A stretch of 6,619 nt of DNA from contig JAKSDB010000236.1 in the NCBI GenBank assembly GCA_022360415.1, positions 1 to 6,619 of the forward strand, written 5' to 3'. The notes beneath the pieces are model-generated. The model made no database searches, was not told where the DNA came from, and saw only the letters and a list, made by a program, of their open reading frames with translations. This document shows positions 1 through 6,619 of this stretch, one piece after another. The position numbers were made by a program, and so were the translations under genes. The DNA comes from Chlorobiales bacterium. GTDB lineage: Bacteria; Bacteroidota; Chlorobiia; Chlorobiales; Chlorobiaceae. How positions within the stretch are numbered: the first letter of the stretch is position 1; each line of letters opens with the position of its first letter.

Positions 1-3000
1 CCGCCGCGGCGCCGATAGAGTGGTTGCCGAGGGCGGATGGCCCGGACACCCAGAGAAGCGGCAGAAGGCCGAGAGCGAAGGTAAGCGAGGTCATGAGAAT
101 AGGCCGAAGCCTCACCCTCGAACCCTCAAGTGCCGATTCAAAAAGAGAATACCCGGCTTTCCTGCGTTGAATGGCAAACTCCACGATCAGAATAGCGTTT
201 TTTGCAAGCAATCCTATGAGCATAACCATCGCAACCTGCACGTAGATGTTGTTTTCGATGCCGAACAGTTGTATGCCGGCAAAAACACCCAGAATACCGG
301 TCGGGATCGAAAAAATAACCGCAAGCGGCAGGATGTAACTTTCGTACTGCGCAGAAAGCAGGAGGTAGACAAACGCAAGGGAAAGCAGAAAAATATACAC
401 CACCTGGCCGCCCGACTCGATCTCTTCGCGGCTCATCCCTTTCCAGTCCCAGGAAAAACCGGGAGGCAACACGTCTCCCGCCACCTGTTGAGCCGCTTCG
501 AGTGCCTGTCCGGTGGTAAATCCCGGGGTGACGACGGCATTGACGGTCAACGCGTTGAAAAGGTTGAAATGATCCACTGTCTGGGGCCCGTAAACTTTTT
601 TCATGCTGACCAGCGAAGGTACGGGTACCATGTCGCCCATGGCGTTTTTCACGAATACACCTTCGAGCGAAGAGGGATCTCTGCGGTCTTCCGCCTCAGC
701 CTGAACAATTACCCTGTAGTATTTGCCGAACCGGTTGAAATCCGATGCCTGGAAACTCCCGTAATATGCCTGCATGACCCCGAGCAGCTCATCGACGCGA
801 ACACCGAGCTGGTTGGCTTTTACATCGTCCACCAGCAACTCGTATTGCGGATAGCCGGTATTGAACGTGGTAAATGCAAACGCGATTTCCGGACGGGCCA
901 TCAGCGCTCCAATAAAACCGTTGGCCGTTTCTCCGAACTTTTGCAGACTGCCGGATGTCCTGTCCTGCAACACCATCTCGAGACCGCCCACATTACCGAA
1001 TCCCGGAACGGTAGGGGGCTGGAACGGGAAAAATGATCCTTCTTTTATCGATGCAAGCTTTTGCGATACCCCGCCCATGATAGCACCGATATTTTTGACC
1101 CTGCCGCGCTCTTCCGGGTCCTTGAGGCTCGCAAAAACAACACCGGCGGAAGGGGAACTTGCTCCTGCTATCAGGTCATAACCTGCCACCGAAATAACGT
1201 CGTTAACGCTCTCCTCCGCTTGCAGAATGTCCTCGACCTTGTCAAGGGTTTGCATTGTACGATCAAGCGATGCCCCGGGAGGAAGCGATGCGGAGAGAAT
1301 GAAAAAGCCGCTGTCTTCGTCAGGAATAAAGCCTGACGGGACAGAAGACGCCATCCAGAAGGCAAGCCCTGACACAACGGCAAGCCCTCCAATGCTTATC
1401 CATTTGTTCCGGATGAGTACCTTGAGTGTGCCGACGTAGCGCTCTGTCACCACCGAAAAACCTGCATTGAAACCCCTGAACAGACGCCGCTTGGTCCGTT
1501 TGAACCAGCCCATGTCTTCCTCTCCTTTAGCATCTCTGTCAAGAAACAAGGCACAGAGCGCCGGACTGAGCGTCAACGCATTGACCGTCGATATCAGAAT
1601 TGCCGTTACCAGCGTAAAGGCAAACTGGCGATAAAACATCCCTACCGAACCACCGAGAAAACCCACAGGAAGGAAGACCGATGCAATAACAAGCGTTGTA
1701 GATATGATCACACCGGTAATCACCCGCATGACCTGATGTGTGGCCTCCCTTGCCGGCATATGCTCTTCTTCCATCCTTGTATGAACAGCTTCGACAATAA
1801 CGATGGCATCATCGACCACAATCCCGATTGCGAGGACAAGCGCGAACAGGGTCAGCAGGTTGATGGAAAAACCTAAAAGGGTCAGGAAGAAAAATGTCCC
1901 GACAATGGCTACAGGCACTGCAATGGCCGGAATAAGCGTCGAGCGGAAATCCTGCAGGAAAATGAACACGATCAGAAAGACAAGCGCAAAAACTTGCAGC
2001 AGGGTGACAATAACCTGCTCGATCGACTCGTCGAGCGACTTCTTCGTACTGTAGGGAATAATGTAGTCTATGCCTGTGGGGAACGATTCCGCCGCTTTTT
2101 CGAGCACATCCTGAACGGCAATCTGGATATCATTGGAGTTGGAGCCTGCGGCCTGAAAAATTGCCATTGTCACCGACTCCTTGCCGTTGGCATCCGCATC
2201 GACCGCATAACTGAAAGAGCCAAGCTCGACCCTTGCCACGTCCCTGAGCCGCAGAACCGAGCCGTCCGCATTGGTACGAAGAATAATGTTGCCGTATTCA
2301 ACCGGCTCCTTCATTTTTCCCTTGTAGCGGATGATCAGTTCGAGAGCCTCGCCTGTACCTTCGCCGAACCTGCCCGGCGCAGCTTCGACATTCTGGCTCT
2401 GAACTGCCGCAATCACTTCCTGAGGCGTCACCGAATACGCCGCCATCCTGTCCGGCTTCAGCCATATGCGCATGGAGTAGTCTCTCGCCCCGAACACCAT
2501 GGTCTGGCCAACCCCATTGACACGCTGTATGTCAGGAAGCATGTTGATCTTCACATAGTTCTGCAGAAACGTCGCATCATAGGTGTCGGGATCGTCACTG
2601 TAGAGCGTGATCACCATGATCATGCTGTTCTGCGTCTTGGTGGTTGTCACCCCGAACCTCGTCACCTCTTCGGGCAGCTGGCTGGCTGCCGTCGCCACCC
2701 GGTTCTGCACGTTAACCGCGGCCTTGTCGGGATCGGTGCCGGTCCTGAAAAACACGTTGATGCGGAGAGAACCGTCGTTGCTCGATGTCGATGTCATATG
2801 AGTCATGTCGTCGACACCGTTGATTGCCTCCTCGAGCGAGGGAGCGACCGAACGGGCAATTGTTTCGGCATTGGCCCCCGGATAGGTGGCCGATACTTCA
2901 ACAGCGGGCGGAGCTATATCGGGAAACTGTGTGAGGGGAAGCTGCGTAATCCCGATTACGCCGAGCAGGAAAATAAAAACCGATATTACCGTGGCAAGAA

Positions 3001-3028
3001 CCGGCCTGTTGATAAATCGTTCAAACAT
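1..3028 (-). CDS. AcrB-type (HAE1) RND multidrug efflux permease (RND-B), C-terminus cut by window edge
   Basis: Inner-membrane homotrimeric proton/drug antiporter that works with the adaptor encoded just upstream. The frame is open without interruption for 1009 residues from ATG 3028; an in-frame TGA two codons upstream makes this the first possible start, and MFERFINRPVLA is the usual HAE1 N-terminus. TM1 is about 10-30, the first periplasmic loop about 31-335, TM2-6 about 336-495, a basic cytoplasmic linker about 500-540, TM7 about 543-560, the second periplasmic loop about 561-873, and TM8 starts near 876. The proton relay is complete: D406-D407 (GIVVDDAIVIVE), K943 (GLLAKNAILIVEF), R973 and T980 (RLRPILMTS), matching AcrB D407, D408, K940, R971 and T978. 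A GFGNVGGLEMVLQD segment occupies the switch-loop area. The porter-domain sequence, including SFQASDFNRFGKYYRV, resembles the MexF/OqxB side of HAE1 by eye. About 30-60 residues are missing beyond the left edge, including most of TM12. Substrates cannot be inferred. Confidence 0.97.
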   Translation of the reverse strand, partial: MFERFINRPVLATVISVFIFLLGVIGITQLPLTQFPDIAPPAVEVSATYPGANAETIARSVAPSLEEAINGVDDMTHMTSTSSNDGSLRINVFFRTGTDPDKAAVNVQNRVATAASQLPEEVTRFGVTTTKTQNSMIMVITLYSDDPDTYDATFLQNYVKINMLPDIQRVNGVGQTMVFGARDYSMRIWLKPDRMAAYSVTPQEVIAAVQSQNVEAAPGRFGEGTGEALELIIRYKGKMKEPVEYGNIILRTNADGSVLRLRDVARVELGSFSYAVDADANGKESVTMAIFQAAGSNSNDIQIAVQDVLEKAAESFPTGIDYIIPYSTKKSLDESIEQVIVTLLQVFALVFLIVFIFLQDFRSTLIPAIAVPVAIVGTFFFLTLLGFSINLLTLFALVLAIGIVVDDAIVIVEAVHTRMEEEHMPAREATHQVMRVITGVIISTTLVIASVFLPVGFLGGSVGMFYRQFAFTLVTAILISTVNALTLSPALCALFLDRDAKGEEDMGWFKRTKRRLFRGFNAGFSVVTERYVGTLKVLIRNKWISIGGLAVVSGLAFWMASSVPSGFIPDEDSGFFILSASLPPGASLDRTMQTLDKVEDILQAEESVNDVISVAGYDLIAGASSPSAGVVFASLKDPEERGRVKNIGAIMGGVSQKLASIKEGSFFPFQPPTVPGFGNVGGLEMVLQDRTSGSLQKFGETANGFIGALMARPEIAFAFTTFNTGYPQYELLVDDVKANQLGVRVDELLGVMQAYYGSFQASDFNRFGKYYRVIVQAEAEDRRDPSSLEGVFVKNAMGDMVPVPSLVSMKKVYGPQTVDHFNLFNALTVNAVVTPGFTTGQALEAAQQVAGDVLPPGFSWDWKGMSREEIESGGQVVYIFLLSLAFVYLLLSAQYESYILPLAVIFSIPTGILGVFAGIQLFGIENNIYVQVAMVMLIGLLAKNAILIVEFAIQRRKAGYSLFESALEGSRVRLRPILMTSLTFALGLLPLLWVSGPSALGNHSIGAAA

Positions 3029-3051
3029 TGTTCAGACGTCTACTTCACTGT

Positions 3052-4227
3052 TCATCGGTTTTGCTCTTTCTCATCGGGAACGTCCTTCTTTTCAGCCGTC
3101 TGCGGATTGATCGCCGCTCCGTCAGGCAGACGGGCGAACCCGGATACAACAATCATATCGCCTTCTTCGACACCATCGCTGACAATATAATCGGAGTTGC
3201 TTTTTCCGATGACAGTTATCGGTGTTCTTGACACGACATTTTCATCATTGACCTTTATTACAAATATCTTGTTCTGAAGATCTACTGTGCTTTCCTGAGG
3301 GACCAGCAGGACATTGTCATAACGATATGCAATGTTCACCTTCCCGGTATTTCCTGATCGCAGCCTGCCTTCGGCATTGGGGAACGTTGCGCGAAACATG
3401 ACCGATGCCGTAGAACGGTCGAACTGGCCGCTGATCGCATCGAGTCTGCCTTCGAAAGGGTATCGGCTTCCGTCGGCAAGGAGCAGGGTAACCGGCGGCA
3501 CTGAAGAGAGCTTTTCCTCCATCGAGCTGCCGGAAAACTGCTGCTTGAAACGCACAAAATCAATCTCGCTCATGCTGAAATAGGCACGCATCTCGTGTAC
3601 GTCCGTCAGCGTTGTCAGCTGTTCAGCCTGGTTTTTGTTTACCAAACTGCCGATACGGTAGGGTATATCGCCGATATAGCCGCCCACAGGAGCTTTTATC
3701 CGGGTGTAATCAACGTTGATACGGGCCATCTGAACAGCGGCCTCCGCCTGCTCGAGGCTTGCCCTGGCTGAACGATGGTTCGCCATGGCCTGCTTCAGCT
3801 GCACCTCTGACACAACTCCGTTGTTAACCAGAGGCCTGAGCCTTTCGACCTCTATCCCTGCAATTTCAAGAGCCGCTTTGGCAGCATGTTGCGCGGCAAC
3901 GGCTGACTTCAGCTCTTCCCGGTACACACGGTCATCGATAACGAACAGCAGCTGACCGGACTTGACGAAAGCGCCTTCATCGACGGCTATTTGCTGGAGA
4001 GTTCCGTCAACCTGCGGCCTGACCTCGACAGTAACAACCCCTTCGAGAAGAGCTGAATACTGTTTTGTCACCACCGTGGAAGAGCGCTCGATTTTCATGA
4101 CAGGGAGCGATGGCGCCTGCTGCTGCATCCCTCCACCCCTGCCTCCGCCATCACACCCGGCAAGAGCCACAGAGAACATGATAATGCCGAAAGCAAGCTT
4201 TCCCGCTCTTTGAATACACCTCAACAT
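3052..4227 (-). CDS. Periplasmic adaptor (membrane fusion) lipoprotein of an RND pump
   Basis: AcrA/MexA-type adaptor that bridges the inner-membrane pump and an outer-membrane channel. From ATG at 4227 it has 391 residues, normal for the family. Residues 1-25 form a lipoprotein signal: basic R3, R7 and K10, a hydrophobic core, and lipobox LAGC with C25 as the predicted lipidated residue, followed by a Gly-rich linker. The first lipoyl half is near residues 66-100 (VRPQVDGTLQQIAVDEGAFV). An Ala/Glu-rich alpha-hairpin coiled coil spans about 101-168, the second lipoyl half is near 169-187 (DYTRIKAPVGGYIGD), a beta-barrel spans about 205-300, and a membrane-proximal domain follows. The frame stays open upstream to a TTG at 4290, but that extension puts an AT-rich hydrophobic stretch before the signal peptide and overlaps the candidate promoter, so ATG 4227 is preferred. 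No clear Shine-Dalgarno precedes it. The stop lies 23 bases before RND-B, so the two are surely co-transcribed. Confidence 0.95.
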   Translation of the reverse strand: MLRCIQRAGKLAFGIIMFSVALAGCDGGGRGGGMQQQAPSLPVMKIERSSTVVTKQYSALLEGVVTVEVRPQVDGTLQQIAVDEGAFVKSGQLLFVIDDRVYREELKSAVAAQHAAKAALEIAGIEVERLRPLVNNGVVSEVQLKQAMANHRSARASLEQAEAAVQMARINVDYTRIKAPVGGYIGDIPYRIGSLVNKNQAEQLTTLTDVHEMRAYFSMSEIDFVRFKQQFSGSSMEEKLSSVPPVTLLLADGSRYPFEGRLDAISGQFDRSTASVMFRATFPNAEGRLRSGNTGKVNIAYRYDNVLLVPQESTVDLQNKIFVIKVNDENVVSRTPITVIGKSNSDYIVSDGVEEGDMIVVSGFARLPDGAAINPQTAEKKDVPDEKEQNR

Positions 4228-4261
4228 AACACTATTTGATATAACAATAATTGATACTGCA

Positions 4262-4290
4262 AATATAATATATAGCCACATATACAGCAA
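4262..4290 (-). promoter_or_regulatory. Candidate promoter of the adaptor-RND-B operon
   Basis: On the minus strand the AT-rich segment before the adaptor contains TTTG (4290-4286 region), 20 bases, then TATATTTG ending at 4260. This matches the Bacteroidetes sigma-ABfr consensus TTTG-N19-21-TAnnTTTG. The same bases also read as a sigma-70-like TTGCTG-N17-TATATT (4290-4285 and 4267-4262). Either reading puts transcription start near 4255, leaving a leader of about 28 bases before ATG 4227. The region is very AT-rich, so a chance match is possible. No operator for a local repressor is recognisable. Confidence 0.4.
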
Positions 4291-4324
4291 AAACCTGTCA
4301 GTGCATCAGCTGTTTCTTTGAGAA

Positions 4325-4340
4325 GGCACCTCTAATTATT
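4325..4340 (+). repeat. Left terminal inverted repeat of the MITE-like element
   Basis: GGCACCTCTAATTATT. It pairs with 4450-4465 with a single mismatch (A at 4335 against the T of the other arm's reverse complement). The outermost ten bases, GGCACCTCTA, match perfectly. Confidence 0.8.
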
Positions 4341-4349
4341 GTCGTGAGC

Positions 4350-4365
4350 GCCTTGAGTGCAAGGC
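4350..4365. repeat. Small internal stem-loop within the MITE-like element
   Basis: GCCTT, a six-base loop GAGTGC, then AAGGC: a perfect 5-bp inverted repeat inside the left half of the element. Short enough to occur by chance, but it would form a side hairpin if the element is transcribed. Confidence 0.4.
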
Positions 4366-4388
4366 AGACGGAGCCAGAGATACCGGAG

Positions 4389-4403
4389 TGTACACAGAGT
4401 ACA
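4389..4403. repeat. Central stem-loop of the MITE-like element
   Basis: TGTAC, loop ACAGA, GTACA: a perfect 5-bp inverted repeat near the middle of the element. It would form the tip region if the terminal repeats pair and the whole element folds as one long hairpin. Confidence 0.45.
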
Positions 4404-4449
4404 TGAGGATTTCGAGCACCGACCAACGAAGTAATTATGGTGCGCAACA

Positions 4450-4465
4450 AATAAATAGAGGTGCC
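4450..4465 (-). repeat. Right terminal inverted repeat of the MITE-like element
   Basis: On the minus strand this reads GGCACCTCTATTTATT, the partner of the repeat at 4325-4340. The match stops at the outer boundary: AA precedes the left arm and CC follows the right arm, which fixes the ends of the element. Confidence 0.8.
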
Positions 4466-4470
4466 CCAAG

Positions 4471-4487
4471 AAAAAGAACCGGTTCCG
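4471..4487 (-). terminator. Weak candidate terminator of RND-A
   Basis: On the minus strand the palindrome GAACCGGTTC (4485-4476) is followed at once by TTTTTCTT. A U-tract after dyad symmetry is terminator-like, but the palindrome leaves no proper loop, so only a 3-4 bp stem around CCGG could form. It lies about 45 bases after the RND-A stop, between it and the MITE-like element. Confidence 0.25.
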
Positions 4488-4501
4488 TGCAGACAATGTA
4501 C

Positions 4502-4520
4502 GGTATAAAAACGATATACC
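4502..4520 (-). other. Hairpin just after the RND-A stop codon
   Basis: GGTATA at 4502-4507 and TATACC at 4515-4520 form a perfect 6-bp stem with a 7-base loop that is T-rich on the transcript strand. It begins 9 bases past the RND-A stop. No U-tract follows, so it is not a canonical intrinsic terminator; it may protect the 3' end or take part in termination. Confidence 0.35.
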
Positions 4521-4529
4521 AAACAGTAT

Positions 4530-6619
4530 TTATGTCCTTTTTCTTCCACCTGAAATCTTCAAAAAAAGGCTTCTGATATCGAAACCTATCTGGTAGAGGC
4601 AGGGGATCAGAACAAGCGTCAGAGGGGTTGCCAGCAAGAGCCCCCAACCAAGGGCAAGCGCCATAGGCATCATCGTGGCGTCCGTTCCTCCAACGCCATA
4701 GGCCAGGGGCAGAAGACCCGCCGCAGTCGTTACCGTCGTAAGCAATATGGCCCGCAAGCGGTCCGCAGTCCCTTTCGCCACCAGTTGTGGTATGTTCTTG
4801 TTTTCCCCTGACTTGTAGAGTTCATTGAGGTAGTTGACAAGAACAAGCGAATCATTGACAACGACTCCTGCCATGCCGACAACACCGAGCAGTCCGAGGA
4901 AACTGAATACCTCACCGTGCAACGCGAAGGTGATGACGACACCGATAATGGCAAACGGTATCGACATCATGACGAGCAGCGGCTGTGTCAACGAGTTGAA
5001 AAGAAGAATGAGCAGGAAGTATATGCCGAATGCGGCAACACCGAAAGCAACGAACAATCCCCGTAAAGATTCCTCCGATTCCTGGGCTTCCCCGCCGAAC
5101 ACCAGTTTGATTCCGGGAAAATCGCGGGTGCCTGCAAAATGACTCTCAACCTTCTGCATAACCTCGATAGGCGTTACGGTATCCTGCTGCACATCCGCTG
5201 AAATCGTTACGGACCGCTCGCCGTCATAGTGATGAAAAATGGAAGGTCCCGAACCTTGCTCGAAACTGGCGACCTCTTTCAACGGAATCAACCTGCCTGT
5301 TTTGTTGGGAATCGATAGTTCCTGCAGATATTCGAGCTTCTTTCTGGCAAACTTCTGGAGCATGACCCTGAAATCCACCTCCTCTTCACCGTAACGAACG
5401 CTGGTGACCACCTGACCGTCATATGCCGTTCTGACCGTTCTCGCGATATCCGCCACCGACAGCCCAAGCCGGGAAAGACGGTCGTGACGTATGGATATTT
5501 CAATTTGCTCCTTTCCCTCTTTGTCATCCCGATCCGGATCTGTCACACCGTCAATAGCGCCAAGATAGCTGAACACAGAATCGGCAAATGCTGTCCTCAA
5601 AGAATCGTCGGAACCGACAACTCTTATCGTTATCGGCTTACCTACAGGCGGCCCGCCGGATTCAACAAAAAAGGTTGTTGTTGCCACACCGCCGATAGCC
5701 ATTGCTTTTTCACGAATATCCGCGACAATTTCGTCCGCGGAACGATCTCTTGTGCCGTAAGGGGTAAGCTTGATGGCAAGCTCGGCAAAATTTTCCTGCT
5801 CGATGGGTACAATGTCCGCCTGTGTCCCGATCCTTGTCAGGTATGCCGATACCTCTTCTTCAGGGAGTACCTCAAGCAGTTTTTCAAACTCCGCCGCTTT
5901 TGCCGACGTTGCTTCCAATGAACTTCCAACCGGAAGCTCGATCCAGATGTTGAAAGCGTCGGCTCCCTTTGTCGGGAAAAGTATGTAGCTGATATAGTTG
6001 ATGCCGTAATAAAGGGCTCCTCCAAGTGTCAGAAACCCGAGAAAAACCAGCACGTAACGAAGGCGCAGAAGAAAAAGAAGCACTTTTTCAAACAGATCGC
6101 GCACCGGTATGAACCAGTTCCTCATTGTTGCCTTCGGGTCTTCTCCTTCCCTCGTGTACAAGCCCGGCATTACATGCGCCGGAAGAACCAGGAACGCCTC
6201 GATGAGCGACACAAAAAGCGCAAGACTAATCGTGAGAGGAATTACAAAGACAAACTTTCCCAGAATCCCCGGCATGAAAAACATCGGAGCGAACGCGAGA
6301 AAGGTTGTCAGAACGGTTGTGAGCACAGGCTTGTACACCTGGTAGACACCGTTGACAACCGCTTCGATCGGTGATTCGCCCCGCTCCCGCCGTTGAAAAA
6401 TGTTTTCCGATATGATAATGGCATCATCGACAACAATACCGATGACGATGATGAGCGAGGTAAGCGTCACGGTGTCCAGCTCTACATCGAACAGGGGAAG
6501 CAGTGAAATACCCCCAAGCAGGGTAAACGGTATACCGAGAGCAACCCAGAAAGCCGTCCGGAGGTTAAGAAACAGGGAAAGCACTACCAGCACAAGGAAA
6601 AGACCGATAGTGCCATTCG
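4530..6619 (-). CDS. RND efflux permease (RND-A), N-terminus cut by window edge
   Basis: Inner-membrane proton-driven efflux permease of the AcrB/ACR_tran superfamily; the substrate cannot be told from sequence. The reading frame enters at the right edge (first full codon Asn at 6617) and gives 695 residues before TAA at 4532-4530, so roughly the first third (TM1 and the first periplasmic loop) is missing. A GTG at 6593 lies inside TM2 and is not the true start. Fragment residues 64-65 are the TM4 Asp-Asp pair in GIVVDDAIII, matching AcrB D407/D408. The large second periplasmic domain lies roughly at residues 200-520 and contains GGPPVGKP. TM8-TM12 follow. TM10 reads GVVVNDSLVLV, with N588-D589 where AcrB has K940-N941; R620 and T627 in RLRAILLTT match AcrB R971 and T978. 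It therefore belongs to a different subfamily from RND-B at 3028-1. The basic tail GGRKRT closes the protein. The family is certain; the partner adaptor is probably upstream, outside the window. Confidence 0.95.
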   Translation of the reverse strand, partial: NGTIGLFLVLVVLSLFLNLRTAFWVALGIPFTLLGGISLLPLFDVELDTVTLTSLIIVIGIVVDDAIIISENIFQRRERGESPIEAVVNGVYQVYKPVLTTVLTTFLAFAPMFFMPGILGKFVFVIPLTISLALFVSLIEAFLVLPAHVMPGLYTREGEDPKATMRNWFIPVRDLFEKVLLFLLRLRYVLVFLGFLTLGGALYYGINYISYILFPTKGADAFNIWIELPVGSSLEATSAKAAEFEKLLEVLPEEEVSAYLTRIGTQADIVPIEQENFAELAIKLTPYGTRDRSADEIVADIREKAMAIGGVATTTFFVESGGPPVGKPITIRVVGSDDSLRTAFADSVFSYLGAIDGVTDPDRDDKEGKEQIEISIRHDRLSRLGLSVADIARTVRTAYDGQVVTSVRYGEEEVDFRVMLQKFARKKLEYLQELSIPNKTGRLIPLKEVASFEQGSGPSIFHHYDGERSVTISADVQQDTVTPIEVMQKVESHFAGTRDFPGIKLVFGGEAQESEESLRGLFVAFGVAAFGIYFLLILLFNSLTQPLLVMMSIPFAIIGVVITFALHGEVFSFLGLLGVVGMAGVVVNDSLVLVNYLNELYKSGENKNIPQLVAKGTADRLRAILLTTVTTAAGLLPLAYGVGGTDATMMPMALALGWGLLLATPLTLVLIPCLYQIGFDIRSLFLKISGGRKRT

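Larger units (their letters stand above)
4325..4465. mobile_element. MITE-like non-coding element with 16-bp terminal inverted repeats
   Basis: A 141-bp segment bounded by GGCACCTCTAATTATT at 4325-4340 and AATAAATAGAGGTGCC at 4450-4465. These are reverse complements at 15 of 16 positions. The complementarity continues inward imperfectly: TGTCGTGAGCGCC on the left against the reverse complement of GGTGCGCAAC on the right, so the whole element could fold into a long interrupted hairpin. Inside are two small perfect stems (4350-4365 and 4389-4403). It contains no credible gene and lies wholly in the intergenic space, 64 bases past the RND-A stop and 35 bases before the candidate adaptor promoter. 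No clear target-site duplication flanks it. Size, terminal repeats and lack of coding capacity fit a MITE mobilised by a transposase elsewhere; a fixed regulatory hairpin or REP-like repeat is the alternative. Copy number cannot be judged from one window. Confidence 0.6.

Noticed and set aside
20..1036. 338-codon open frame on the plus strand
   Set aside because: Lies antisense to the continuous RND-B gene. The translation is rich in His, Arg and Cys with no domain, and has no ribosome binding site; it is a shadow of the codon pattern of the real gene.
1..3028. Possible frameshift or pseudogene in RND-B
   Set aside because: Codon-by-codon reading from 3028 to the left edge found no internal stop and all expected motifs in one frame; the gene is cut only by the window boundary.
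3029..3051. Regulatory site in the gap between the adaptor and RND-B
   Set aside because: The 23 bases contain the short palindrome GACGTC and a weak purine run too far from the start to be a good ribosome binding site; nothing stands above chance.
1994..3190. 398-codon open frame on the plus strand
   Set aside because: Antisense to RND-B and running into the end of the adaptor gene. The minus-strand proteins carry all the recognisable conserved motifs, so this long frame is coincidental.
4311..4480. Target-site duplication around the MITE-like element
   Set aside because: The only shared flanking word, AGAA, is adjacent on the left (4321-4324) but offset by three bases on the right (4469-4472), so it is not a convincing duplication.
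4298..4549. 83-codon minus-strand frame crossing the intergenic region
   Set aside because: It overlaps the end of RND-A and spans the whole inverted-repeat element. The peptide is only a translation of that element, with no Shine-Dalgarno and no domain.
4388..4576. 62-codon plus-strand frame in the intergenic region
   Set aside because: Starts inside the MITE-like element and ends inside the RND-A gene on the opposite strand; no coding character.
5484..5921. 145-codon open frame on the plus strand
   Set aside because: Antisense to the second periplasmic domain of RND-A, with His/Cys/Arg-rich composition and no family resemblance.

Overview
The window carries parts of two resistance-nodulation-division (RND) efflux loci, all on the minus strand, so transcription runs from high to low coordinates. 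Nothing credible is coded on the plus strand. The organism is a Gram-negative bacterium, shown by tripartite-pump inner-membrane and adaptor components and a lipoprotein adaptor. Base composition is roughly balanced, Shine-Dalgarno sequences are poor or absent, and one candidate promoter fits the Bacteroidetes consensus. Together with the style of the pump and adaptor sequences, this suggests the Bacteroidota/Chlorobiota (FCB) group, perhaps a green sulfur bacterium. That placement is inference from memory and was not tested by any search.

Layout from right to left: (1) 6619-4530, the C-terminal two thirds of an RND permease (RND-A), whose N-terminus lies beyond the right edge. (2) 4529-4228, a 302-base intergenic region holding weak hairpins after the RND-A stop, a 141-bp element with 16-bp terminal inverted repeats that looks like a miniature inverted-repeat transposable element (MITE), and an AT-rich promoter-like segment. 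(3) 4227-3052, a periplasmic adaptor lipoprotein of the AcrA/MexA type. (4) 3028 to beyond position 1, a nearly complete AcrB-type (HAE1) RND permease (RND-B), running off the left edge near its last transmembrane helix.

The adaptor and RND-B are 23 bases apart and almost certainly form one operon encoding the inner-membrane pump and its adaptor; an outer-membrane TolC-like channel could follow beyond the left edge. RND-A belongs to a clearly different RND subfamily: it has Asn-Asp where AcrB has the Lys940-Asn941 proton-relay pair. It ends its own transcription unit, and its adaptor would be expected upstream, outside the window. The MITE-like element sits between the two units.

Apart from that element, the content is ordinary efflux machinery. 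I found no sign of an undescribed multi-gene system.
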